This document shows positions 52,251-60,585 of a DNA stretch of 64,000 nt, piece after piece (within the stretch, counting starts at the first letter, position 1; the number at the start of each line of letters is the position of its first letter). Under the pieces are notes generated by a model. That model saw only the letters and a program-made list of their open reading frames with translations, searched no databases and had not been told where the DNA came from. The stretch is taken from positions 2,474,962 to 2,538,961 of the forward strand of contig NC_008278.1 of NCBI RefSeq assembly GCF_000058485.1. The letters are read 5' to 3'. The translations under genes and the position numbers were made by a program. Origin of the DNA: Frankia alni ACN14a (lineage in GTDB: Bacteria; Actinomycetota; Actinomycetes; Frankiales; Frankiaceae).

Positions 52251-54298
52251 GTACCGTGCCCGCCTTCGGTCGCCCGGGCCGCCTGCCCGGGCAGTCCCCG
52301 CCCGTGTGGCGCAGCCGCCGGGAGAACGAGCTGTTCGCGGGCCGCGACGACGAGCTGGAACGCGTCTGGGACGGCCTGTGCCGGCACGGCCAGCTCGTCC
52401 TCGTCCCCGAGGGGAACCTGCCCGACATCGGGGAGACGGAACTTGCCGGGGAGTACCAGCACCGTTACAAGCTGCGCTACGACGTCGCCTGGTGGGTGGA
52501 CTGCGGCCAGGGCGCCGACATCGCCGCCCAGCTCGACGAGCTCGCCGACCAGGCCCGCGCGCGGCTGGCCGACTGCGCCGCGGACGGCGCGCCGGTGCCC
52601 GGCGAGGGCTGGCTGCTCGTCCTGGCGGGGGCGGGCAGTCCCGAGGAGGTCGAGCCGTATCTGCCCGGCCGCGGCGCGCACTGCCTCATCGTCGCCGACC
52701 GGACGGCGGACTCCTGGCGGGAGCGGACGTTGGCCATCGGGCCGCTGCGCCGGCGCGAGTCGGTCATGCTGCTCACCAGCGCCGCGCCCATGGTCGATCC
52801 GGCCACCGCCGCCCGGCTCGGCGAGCTGCTCGGCCACCGGCCCGGGCTGCTGGCCGAGCTCGCCGGCTACCTGATCCGGGAGACGGCCGTGACCCCGGAG
52901 CTCTGCCAGCGTCTGCTCGAGATGGCGGCCGCCCGGCCGGCCCCGGCCGCCGTTGATTCACCGCCCCCTGCCTCCAGCGGCACCGAGCCCTCCGGCGGCA
53001 CCGAGCCCACCGTCAGGGCCGGGCCGGCCGGAGAGGGAGGCCTGGCCGTCGGGGGTCGCCCGGTGGTCAGCAGCGAGCCGATGGGCCCTGACGGCGCCGT
53101 CGGCCGCTTCGGCGGCCGCCGTGCCGTCGGTGACCAAGGCGCCGCTGCCGGCTCCGGCGCCGCTGCCGGCTCCGGCGCCGCTGCCGGCTCCGGTGCCGCG
53201 GATCGTTCGGGTGCCGCGGACGGTCCCGCCGCCGTGGCCGCCAACCCGGCCGTCGGCGGCGGCGGCTCTGCGCACGCTGACGGCCCCGCGCACGCCCAGG
53301 CGACGGCCGCCCGGGAGGTCGACGCGTTGGTGGCGGCGCTGATGCGGGTGGAGTACATCGCCGATCCCGGTGGGTTCGAGCACTGGCTGGACGAGCTGAC
53401 CCGACTGCTTGGGCGCGCCGTCGCGCTGACCTCGCCGTGGCTCGCCGTTCGGCTGACCACGCTGGTCACCGAGGCGGTTCGCGAGCCGGGTCGCGGGATG
53501 CTCGACGCGCTCGTCCAGTCGCTCGACCTGGTCGCCCCTCGAGACGATCGGGCGCTCTCCGTCGTCCGCCGGCTCGTCACCGAACTGGTCGCCCGGCGCG
53601 CCGGCGGGCCCGAGCCGGCCGCCGATGCGAGGGTCCGGGCACCCGCTCCCCCGTTCGTCTCCTGGCCGCTGGGCGACGGGGTCGCGCCGTCGGCACCGCC
53701 GCCGCCCCGCGGGCCGGCCGGCGCCGCCGCGTACTACTTCTTCACCAGCCACGCCCACCGCCATGACCGGGACCGCGTCGTCGCCTTCCACCGGGAACTG
53801 GAGGCGGAACTGCGACGCAAGGTCCGCCGGCGGGTCGAGCCGGCGGGATTCCTCGACGCCGAACGGATGGGTGGCGGGGAACACTGGCCGACCGCGTTGC
53901 GCGACGCGGTGCGGACCGCGCCGGTGCTGGTCGCCCTGTGGTGCGACGACTACTTCGAGAGCGACTGGTGCGGCCGGGAGTTCGGGGTCTTTCAGGAACG
54001 GATTCGCCGGGCGACCGCGCCGGGGGGAAAACCGCCGGCGGGCATCATCCCGGTGCCCTGGCTGGTGCGGGAGGCGGACGTGCCCAAGGCCGCGCAGGAG
54101 CTGCATCTCGCACGGATAGATCTTGGTCGGAAATACGACAACATGCCTGTCCTGGACCTGATGCGACACCCCGACGCGTTCGCGGAGTATGTGAGCCTGT
54201 TGGCCTACCGGGTCATGGACGTCGCTCGCGACGAACTACCACCGCTGGCGGCCGACGCGACCAAGCTCGTGCGTTCCCCGTTCCACCCCGAGTCGTGA
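52247..54298 (+). CDS. Degenerate NB-ARC protein with C-terminal FxsC TIR-like domain
   Basis: A 683-aa protein. Residues 25-230 align with an NB-ARC domain (FAGRDDELERVWDGL at the start; YDVAWWVDCG after the P-loop), but the GxGGxGKT P-loop reads NLPDIGET, with Lys changed to Glu, and the Walker B LLIYDG reads LLVLAG. ATP binding is therefore unlikely. An Ala/Gly-rich linker (about 300-350) leads to a helical region (about 355-455) similar to effector-associated domains, then a TIR-like FxsC domain (about 493-683) with FFTSHAHRHDRDR and DWCGREFGVF (E578 candidate). It starts by GTGA overlap and ends in a TGATG overlap with a mini-ORF. Confidence 0.83.
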   Translation: MSTVPAFGRPGRLPGQSPPVWRSRRENELFAGRDDELERVWDGLCRHGQLVLVPEGNLPDIGETELAGEYQHRYKLRYDVAWWVDCGQGADIAAQLDELADQARARLADCAADGAPVPGEGWLLVLAGAGSPEEVEPYLPGRGAHCLIVADRTADSWRERTLAIGPLRRRESVMLLTSAAPMVDPATAARLGELLGHRPGLLAELAGYLIRETAVTPELCQRLLEMAAARPAPAAVDSPPPASSGTEPSGGTEPTVRAGPAGEGGLAVGGRPVVSSEPMGPDGAVGRFGGRRAVGDQGAAAGSGAAAGSGAAAGSGAADRSGAADGPAAVAANPAVGGGGSAHADGPAHAQATAAREVDALVAALMRVEYIADPGGFEHWLDELTRLLGRAVALTSPWLAVRLTTLVTEAVREPGRGMLDALVQSLDLVAPRDDRALSVVRRLVTELVARRAGGPEPAADARVRAPAPPFVSWPLGDGVAPSAPPPPRGPAGAAAYYFFTSHAHRHDRDRVVAFHRELEAELRRKVRRRVEPAGFLDAERMGGGEHWPTALRDAVRTAPVLVALWCDDYFESDWCGREFGVFQERIRRATAPGGKPPAGIIPVPWLVREADVPKAAQELHLARIDLGRKYDNMPVLDLMRHPDAFAEYVSLLAYRVMDVARDELPPLAADATKLVRSPFHPES

Positions 54299-54411
54299 TG
54301 TACCGCACAGGATCGATGACCTGGCCGTCGGCGCGTCGCGGGTCGGGCACGGAATCCGGGACCGTCGAGGAAACAATGCGGTCCGGCCGGAGCTGGTCGC
54401 CGTGGATGTGA
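54298..54411 (+). CDS. 37-aa mini-ORF coupled by TGATG; possible peptide precursor
   Basis: The ATG shares its A with the TGA of the NB-ARC-like gene. The peptide is MYRTGSMTWPSARRGSGTES- then GTVEETMRSGRSWSPWM, ending in two Trp separated by Ser-Pro. About 84 percent of its third positions are G or C, so it could be coding. It lies in the only gap of the TIR/NB-ARC operon, in a cluster encoding an HExxH peptide-hydroxylase-like protein. It does not have an FxSxx C-terminus, so it is not a classic FxsA. It may be a RiPP-type precursor, a spacer peptide, or chance. Confidence 0.4.
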   Translation: MYRTGSMTWPSARRGSGTESGTVEETMRSGRSWSPWM

Positions 54412-54472
54412 GAGGCACGGGTGTGATGGTGGGGCGGGCGCGCTGTCGTGGAATGCGACCCGAGGGGTGCTG

Positions 54473-55210
54473 GTGACCCCTTTCTTCCTCGTGCATCATG
54501 CCCTCGCCGGGGGCGACGGCAGCTATGTGCACCGTTTCGCCGGCGACGTGCAGGACGGCGTCTACGAGCGGCTCGGTCGCCGCGAGGCGTTCACGGGCCG
54601 GGTGGCCGGCGCGGAGGCGTCCGCGCCGGGCCTGCCGGGACGGTCGAACCCGCAGGTGCTGCTCTCGCCGGTGCTGGTGGCGCTGTACTCCGACGCGTAC
54701 TTCTCCGACCCGCAGTGCCGGGTCGAGTGGTCGCTGTTCCGGGAGCGGCTGCGCTGGCACCAGCACTTCACCGGGCGCCGCTCGCCGGCGCTGATCGGCC
54801 TCCCGTGGTCCATCCGGGCGGTACCGCCCCCGGTGCCGATCCGGCAGACGGACATGATCGACGACGACTTCGGCGCCGAGTTCGCCGCGGGGGGAGCGCT
54901 GCGGCTGATCCGCGCCGCCCCCGCCTCACCCGGCTACCGGCACCTGGTCGAGGCCGTCGTCGAGTTGATCGCGCGAGCTCGGGTGGACGAGCCGCCGTCG
55001 CTGTCCGAACGCGACGCCGAGCTCGTCCGGCTCTCCGGGCGGACCGCCTGGGCGGGTGGGGCCGCCGCCGGGGATCCGCGGCGGCCCGCGTCACGCACGG
55101 CGATACGCCCCGCCGGGGAGCGCCGGTGGCGGATGGCCGATCCCGAGCACACCCGCCGGCCCATCCTGCGTCGAGCCGGCGTCGCGGAAAGGGGCGAGGA
55201 CGATGACTGA
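54473..55210 (+). CDS. Short FxsC-like TIR-like protein
   Basis: A 245-aa protein with one TIR-like domain: TPFFLVHHALAGGDG at the start, VLVALYSDAYFSDPQCRVEW in the catalytic-motif region (C82, E85, with WCGRE changed to QCRVE) and LIGLPWSIRAV after it. The C-terminal 70 residues are basic and disordered. GTG 54473 follows GAGGGG by five bases. Its last codons overlap the FxsT-like start by eight bases, so co-translation is likely. Third FxsC-type protein in a row; the change of Trp-Cys-Gly to Gln-Cys-Arg may alter activity. Confidence 0.8.
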   Translation: MTPFFLVHHALAGGDGSYVHRFAGDVQDGVYERLGRREAFTGRVAGAEASAPGLPGRSNPQVLLSPVLVALYSDAYFSDPQCRVEWSLFRERLRWHQHFTGRRSPALIGLPWSIRAVPPPVPIRQTDMIDDDFGAEFAAGGALRLIRAAPASPGYRHLVEAVVELIARARVDEPPSLSERDAELVRLSGRTAWAGGAAAGDPRRPASRTAIRPAGERRWRMADPEHTRRPILRRAGVAERGEDDD

Positions 55211-58200
55211 GATCACCCCGACAGCCGAGGTGCAACCGACAGCCGGGGTCACCCCGACAGGCGGGCTCAACCCGACGGTCGAGGTCGCCGGGGGATCGGA
55301 CCCCGCCGAGCGGCCGGCGCACATCGTCACCTTCTACTCGTACAAGGGCGGCGCCGGGCGCACGATGGCGGTGGCGAACGTCGCCTGGCTGCTCGCCTCG
55401 TCCGGCAAGCGGGTGCTCACCGTCGACTGGGACCTGGAATCCCCCGGCCTGCACCGCTACTTTCGGCCCTTCCTGCAGAACAAGGAGCTCGACAGCAGCG
55501 ACGGCGTCACGGAGATGCTGGAGGGCTTCATCCGGGAGATCGACCGCCTGCAGAACGCCGGGCACCCGGGGCTGGAGCAGGCCGCGGCCCCGCCGGACGC
55601 GGCCGCCATCCGCGAGATCACCGCCCATTACAGCGACTTCCGGCACAATGTCGAGACGATCGAGTGGTCGGGTTTCCCCGCCGCCGGGCGCATCGACTTT
55701 CTCGGCCCGGGCCGGCAGACCGCCAAGAACGCCGTCGTCGCGGTGGCACTGCCGTGGCCGGCGTTCTTCGAGGACACCGACGGGCGGGCCTACTTTGCCG
55801 CGCTGCGTGACCGCATGCGCTTCGCCGGCTACGACTACGTGCTGATCGACAGCCGGACCGGAACCTCGGATGCCGCCGGCATCTGCACCCAGTTGCTACC
55901 GGACACCGTCGTGGTCGGCTTCGCGCTGAACAACCAGTCGATCGACGGCGGCGCCGCGGTGGTGCGCCAGATCCGCGGCGGCGAGCGGCCCATCCGCATT
56001 CTGCCCGTCCCGATGCGGGTGGAGGACACCGAACAGCGCAAGCAGGAGCTACGCCGCCGGGCGGCCTTCCAGGCGTTCCGTCCGGCGCTGAGCGACCTGT
56101 GCGGACCGGACCTCCAGGCGCAGCGGGCGCGTCTGATCGAGCTGGAGGTGCCCTACAAGGCCGCCTACGCCTACGAGGAGGTGCTCGCGACCTTCCTCGA
56201 GGACCCCGCGAGCCGGTCGGGTCTGCAGGCCGCCTATCGGGTGCTCGCCGGCGTGATCACCGGGGATGAGCCGCTGTCCACCCGGCCGGTGCCCGCCGAG
56301 GAGCGGGAACGGGTACTGCGCGCCTTCGAGCACTACGGGCCGCCCGCCCCGCGCTCCGTGGCCGTCTTCGGCGCGCCGGAGGACCGGCCGTGGGTCGACT
56401 GGCTGGTCTCCGTGCTCGTCCCGACCGGTGTGCGGGTTCGACCCGTGGCCCCGACCTCCGTCACCCAGGAGGACTTCCCCGCGGCCGACGCGCTGGTCGT
56501 CGTCGGCTCGCCGAACCTCGGACCGGACACGCCGGGAGAGGCGGCGCTGCGCGCGGTGGTGCGCTCCCGGGGACGTGACGGGGCGGCGCGGGCCGCGGCG
56601 AGCATCGTCCAGGTCGGCGTGACGCGGCTGGACGACGACTACGCCACCGCCGAGATCATCGGGCTGACGGCGCTCGCCGAGCGGGAGGCGGCGGTCGAGG
56701 TCCTCGAACGCCTGGCCCTGCCCGTCCCCGGGATCGGTCTCGGCGACCTCACCGCGGTCACCGCCCGCTATCCGACGCGCCGCCCGCGGGTCTGGACGAT
56801 GCCGACGATGTTCAGCCAGCCGTTCATCGGCCGTCACGTCCTGCTCGACACCCTGCGCGACCGGTTGCTGCCCGGCGCTCGGGCCGCCGGGCCGACCGTG
56901 CTGGTCGGCGGCGACGGGATCGGCAAGAGCGCGGTCGCGGCCCAGTTCGCCCTTCGGTTCGGGGCGGACTACGACGTCGTCCACTGGATCCCCGCCGGGG
57001 AGGAGGCGTCCGTGCGGCGCTCCCTGGCCGACCTCGCCGTCCTGCTGCACCCGGACAGCGACGTGCCGCAGGCCCAGCGCTCCCCGTCGGAGCAGCTCGA
57101 ACGGGTGGCACTGGACGCGCTGCGTCGCGGCGACCCGTCGGCGCGCTGGTTGCTGATCTACGACGGCGTGGGTGACCCGGCGTCGCTGGCCGGGCTGGTG
57201 CCGACGGCCACGTCGAACGGGCACGTGCTGATCACCTCGTCCGAGCCGGGGTGGCACGACCAGCCCGGCGCCCTGTGGGTGGAGCCGTTCACGCCCGAGG
57301 AGAGCCTGGCGTTCCTGCGCCAGTGGCTGCCCGCGGTCGACGGGGAACGGCTGGACCTGGTCGCCCAACGCCTCGATCACCGGCCGTCCGGTCTTCGCAC
57401 GGCCGTGGGCCGGCTGCGCCAGCAGTGGCGCGGGGCGGAGATCGACGACCAGGCGGTCGACGCCTACCTGGCCCAGACCGTCGGCGCCACGGCCGAGACG
57501 ACGACCTGGACGGTGTCCTTCGAGACGCTGCGGTCCGCGGCGAGTCCGGTGCGACGGGCCGCCGCCCGCCTGTTGGAGCTGTGCGCCTTCCTGTCCCCGC
57601 AGGGCGTCCCGCGCGGCCTGCTGGAGTCGCCGGTGATGCTGCGCTACCTCGCCGGGGAGGTCGGCGACGACACGATCGCCGACCCGACCGTGCTGCCCGA
57701 GCTCTGGGGGGAGATCCGCAGGCCCCGACTCGCCGAGGTCGACGCCGTGCCGGAGGGCCAGCTGCGGCTGGCGGCCCGCTGGCAGCTGCTGCTCGTCGAG
57801 CGGATGACCCCGGGCGCTCGGACGGCGGCGCGCGCGGCGGTGCTCGGGGTCTTCGCCGAGATCGCGCTGGCCGCCCCGCGGGCCGCCGACCCGGCAAGCT
57901 GGCCCATCTACCGGATGCTGGAGGAGCAGGTCCTGCCCTCCGGCGCGATCGACAGCCCGTCGCCCGCCGTGCGCCAGTGGCTGGTGTCCCAGGTGTATGC
58001 GATGTGGCGGTCGGGCCGGCTGGAACTCGGCCGGGACCTGGCCGAGCGCACCCTGGACCGCTGGCGGGAGCTGTTCGGGCCGGACGACCCGCCGACCCTG
58101 CGGATGGCCACCCACCTGGCGATGCTGCTGCGGGACCTCGGCCGGTTCCAGGCCGCCTACGACCTCAACACCGACACTCTCGCCCGCCAGCGCCAGCACC

Positions 58201-59216
58201 TGGGCGTCTACCACCGGCACACGCTGATCACCGCGATGAGCTACGGCATCGACAGCCGCGAGCTCGGACGGTACGCGATGGCGGCGGCCGAGGACAGCAG
58301 CACCCTGCTGGGATTCCGGGACACCCTCGGCGACAACCACCTCGACACCCTCATGGCCGCGAGCAACCTCGCGCTGTCGACGTTCCTGGCGGGCCGCGCC
58401 CGGGAGGCGCTGAACCTCAGCGTGGACACGATGGCGCGGCTGCGGCTGGTCGGCGCCGAGAACACCTCGCAGTTCTGGTGGTTGCAGGCGCGGGCGGGCA
58501 TCTGCCAGCGCGAGCTCGGTGACCTGGAGCAGGCGGAGCGGCTGCTGCGGCAGGCCGCGACGAGCCTGGCCGACATCGAGGGGAGCACCACCCACCTGAC
58601 GCTGCGCTGCAACAAGCACCTCGCGGTCGTCCTGCGCCTGCGCGGCAGCGCGGATGCCGCCGATCACCTGGCGGCGGAGACGCTGCGGCGCTACGTCGAG
58701 ATCTACGGCGAGGCGGACCTGGGCACGATCGCCTGCCGCCTCAGCCGCGCGGGTCACCTGCACGCCCTCGGCGAGCATCACCGGGCCGTGGTCGAGGCCG
58801 AGTCGTGCCTGCGGGAATATCTCCGGCTGCACGGCGGCGAGCATCCGTTCACCAACATCTGCCGGTCCGATCTGTCGATTTACCTGCGCGCCGACGGACG
58901 CCCGGCCGAGGCGCTCGAACTCGCCGAGCAGGCCTATCTCGCGCTCGCCGACGAGCTCTATCTGCACCATCCGTTCGCCCTGGCCGCGGGGGTGAACCTC
59001 GCTGCCGCGCGGGTCGCGCTGGACGACGTCGAGGAGGCCGGCCGGCTGGCGGAGGAACTGCTGCAGGAGGCCGAGATGTCGCTCGATCGCCAGCATCCCC
59101 ATCTGGCGACACTGCGTCATAACGTTGCGGTGCTGGCCGCCGGGAACGTGGCTGCCGGGAACGCGGCCGGCGGGCACGGTCACCGGGACATCGACATCGA
59201 CATCTCCAGTGTCTGA
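55203..59216 (+). CDS. FxsT-type STAND protein: ParA-like NTPase, TIR-like, NB-ARC, TPR
   Basis: A 1337-aa protein. After an N-terminal repeat (PTAEVQPTAGVTPTGG) there is a ParA/MinD-like domain (about 38-300) with YSYKGGAGRTMAVANVA (deviant Walker A with Arg in place of the second Lys) and DWDLESPGL. A TIR-like region (about 380-510) follows, then NB-ARC (about 545-780) with intact Walker A GGDGIGKSAVA and Walker B LLIYDGVGD. From about 935 on, TPR-like repeats (e.g. HLAMLLRDLGRFQAAYDLN) run to the end. This is the layout of FxSxx-COOH system TPR proteins and of NLR-like receptors: C-terminal sensor, central STAND switch. The neighbour TIR genes are likely effectors. Confidence 0.92.
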   Translation: MTEITPTAEVQPTAGVTPTGGLNPTVEVAGGSDPAERPAHIVTFYSYKGGAGRTMAVANVAWLLASSGKRVLTVDWDLESPGLHRYFRPFLQNKELDSSDGVTEMLEGFIREIDRLQNAGHPGLEQAAAPPDAAAIREITAHYSDFRHNVETIEWSGFPAAGRIDFLGPGRQTAKNAVVAVALPWPAFFEDTDGRAYFAALRDRMRFAGYDYVLIDSRTGTSDAAGICTQLLPDTVVVGFALNNQSIDGGAAVVRQIRGGERPIRILPVPMRVEDTEQRKQELRRRAAFQAFRPALSDLCGPDLQAQRARLIELEVPYKAAYAYEEVLATFLEDPASRSGLQAAYRVLAGVITGDEPLSTRPVPAEERERVLRAFEHYGPPAPRSVAVFGAPEDRPWVDWLVSVLVPTGVRVRPVAPTSVTQEDFPAADALVVVGSPNLGPDTPGEAALRAVVRSRGRDGAARAAASIVQVGVTRLDDDYATAEIIGLTALAEREAAVEVLERLALPVPGIGLGDLTAVTARYPTRRPRVWTMPTMFSQPFIGRHVLLDTLRDRLLPGARAAGPTVLVGGDGIGKSAVAAQFALRFGADYDVVHWIPAGEEASVRRSLADLAVLLHPDSDVPQAQRSPSEQLERVALDALRRGDPSARWLLIYDGVGDPASLAGLVPTATSNGHVLITSSEPGWHDQPGALWVEPFTPEESLAFLRQWLPAVDGERLDLVAQRLDHRPSGLRTAVGRLRQQWRGAEIDDQAVDAYLAQTVGATAETTTWTVSFETLRSAASPVRRAAARLLELCAFLSPQGVPRGLLESPVMLRYLAGEVGDDTIADPTVLPELWGEIRRPRLAEVDAVPEGQLRLAARWQLLLVERMTPGARTAARAAVLGVFAEIALAAPRAADPASWPIYRMLEEQVLPSGAIDSPSPAVRQWLVSQVYAMWRSGRLELGRDLAERTLDRWRELFGPDDPPTLRMATHLAMLLRDLGRFQAAYDLNTDTLARQRQHLGVYHRHTLITAMSYGIDSRELGRYAMAAAEDSSTLLGFRDTLGDNHLDTLMAASNLALSTFLAGRAREALNLSVDTMARLRLVGAENTSQFWWLQARAGICQRELGDLEQAERLLRQAATSLADIEGSTTHLTLRCNKHLAVVLRLRGSADAADHLAAETLRRYVEIYGEADLGTIACRLSRAGHLHALGEHHRAVVEAESCLREYLRLHGGEHPFTNICRSDLSIYLRADGRPAEALELAEQAYLALADELYLHHPFALAAGVNLAAARVALDDVEEAGRLAEELLQEAEMSLDRQHPHLATLRHNVAVLAAGNVAAGNAAGGHGHRDIDIDISSV

Positions 59217-59294
59217 CCCGGTGCCCGCTTCGCATCGGACGCATGCGCCGGCCACCATCCGGCGGGTCCCGGCAGCCGGCAGAAGGAGGAGCTG

Positions 59295-60458
59295 ATGGTG
59301 ACTGTTCCCGACGACTCCCTTGAACCCCACATCTTCACCGCCCGGCACATCGGCGACGAATACAACGGCATCAGGCGCGAATTTCGCCGGGCGGTCGCGA
59401 TCGCCGGTGCGCAGCACATCGGCTACTACGATCGCGGACTGCCGACGGTGGCGGCGGATCTGCTCGCCCATCCGGTTCTGACCGAGAACTTCCGTGGTGC
59501 CCGCACGGTGGAGCGGGCCCGCCGGGACTACGAGACGATCGGCCGCCAGCTCAACCATCGGATGACCGAACTGAATGCCGCGCTGTTCGGGGTGGGCGGC
59601 GGTCGCCTGATCAGGACGGTCTTCGCGGCGCCTGATCGGGCGGTGCTGTACTTCGACGTCGACGAGGGGCAGTACATCGTCGGCGTGAGTCTCACCGCGC
59701 AGGCGCTGGAGGCCGCCGACCTGGCGTTGTCGGCGGCGGCGGCGCGGATCCGGACGGCCCGGGGCCTCGCCGACCCCAACTACGGCGGGTACCACCAGGG
59801 CGGCTACTACCAGCCGCCGACGGAGCCGCTTGCAACGGGAGCGGTCGACGCCCGCCTGCGGGAGGCGGCCCGGGACGCGGCGGGGGACGCAGCCGGCGGA
59901 GAGGTCGGCGGAGAGAGCGGGGGAGAGCCCGGTGGATCGGCCGGGGGAGAGGCGCACGTCTTCGCCTCGCTGCCCCGGCCCTCGGTGCCGGTGTTCGCCA
60001 GTCCGTGGGCCACGCTGATCCACCGGCGCTGGTCGCCGCTGCGCGACGGCCGCGAGGAGCTGTTCCAGGCGCAGGCGGTGAACATTCTTCAGCCGGCCGA
60101 CCTTCAGTACATCGCACTGGTGCGCGAGGGCCGCGTGAGCGCCGCGGACGTGCTGGACCACAGCGATCTGAACGAATTCTTCGTCGGTCCCGGACGGACC
60201 GCCCGGCGGGACGCCATCGAGCAGGTCGGCGCCGAGTTCCTGGTCCTCAGCGATCTGCTCGACGGGCTGCTGCGCTCGGTGCTCAACCGCCGCCTGACCC
60301 GCACCGTTCTCGATGTCGAGAAGGGCGCGCTGTATTTCCATCGGATCAGCCGGGACGAGGTTCTGCTCGGCGTCACCGTCGACCAGCGTCGGGTGGCCGA
60401 CGCGGATCGGCGGTTCCAACTGCTCGTGCATAGATTCACCGCCGCCCGCGGGGAGTGA
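59295..60458 (+). CDS. Protein of two duplicated domains, unknown family
   Basis: A 387-aa protein in which residues 27-156 and 254-386 are related: AADLLAHPVL/AADVLDHSDL, RLIRTVFAAPDRAVLYFD/RLTRTVLDVEKGALYFHR, and YIVGVSLTAQ/VLLGVTVDQR align. Each copy ends in beta-strand-like sequence and a helix, which recalls roadblock/LC7 or profilin-like folds, but I cannot assign one. A disordered Gly/Glu-rich linker (about 185-225, GGEVGGES-type) joins them. ATG 59295 follows AGGAGG by five bases. Lies 78 bases after the FxsT-like gene, so it is probably part of the operon. No catalytic motif seen. Confidence 0.7.
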   Translation: MVTVPDDSLEPHIFTARHIGDEYNGIRREFRRAVAIAGAQHIGYYDRGLPTVAADLLAHPVLTENFRGARTVERARRDYETIGRQLNHRMTELNAALFGVGGGRLIRTVFAAPDRAVLYFDVDEGQYIVGVSLTAQALEAADLALSAAAARIRTARGLADPNYGGYHQGGYYQPPTEPLATGAVDARLREAARDAAGDAAGGEVGGESGGEPGGSAGGEAHVFASLPRPSVPVFASPWATLIHRRWSPLRDGREELFQAQAVNILQPADLQYIALVREGRVSAADVLDHSDLNEFFVGPGRTARRDAIEQVGAEFLVLSDLLDGLLRSVLNRRLTRTVLDVEKGALYFHRISRDEVLLGVTVDQRRVADADRRFQLLVHRFTAARGE

Positions 60459-60585
60459 CAATCGGTCTCGGCGCCGACGGGAACCCGTCGTTGGACGGGA
60501 TCGCCGCAGATCCCACCGCGCTATTCTTCGTCGTGCAGGTTCCTGCGCCGCAGGACGCGCACCGGCGTGGTGGGAGGCTCCACCG

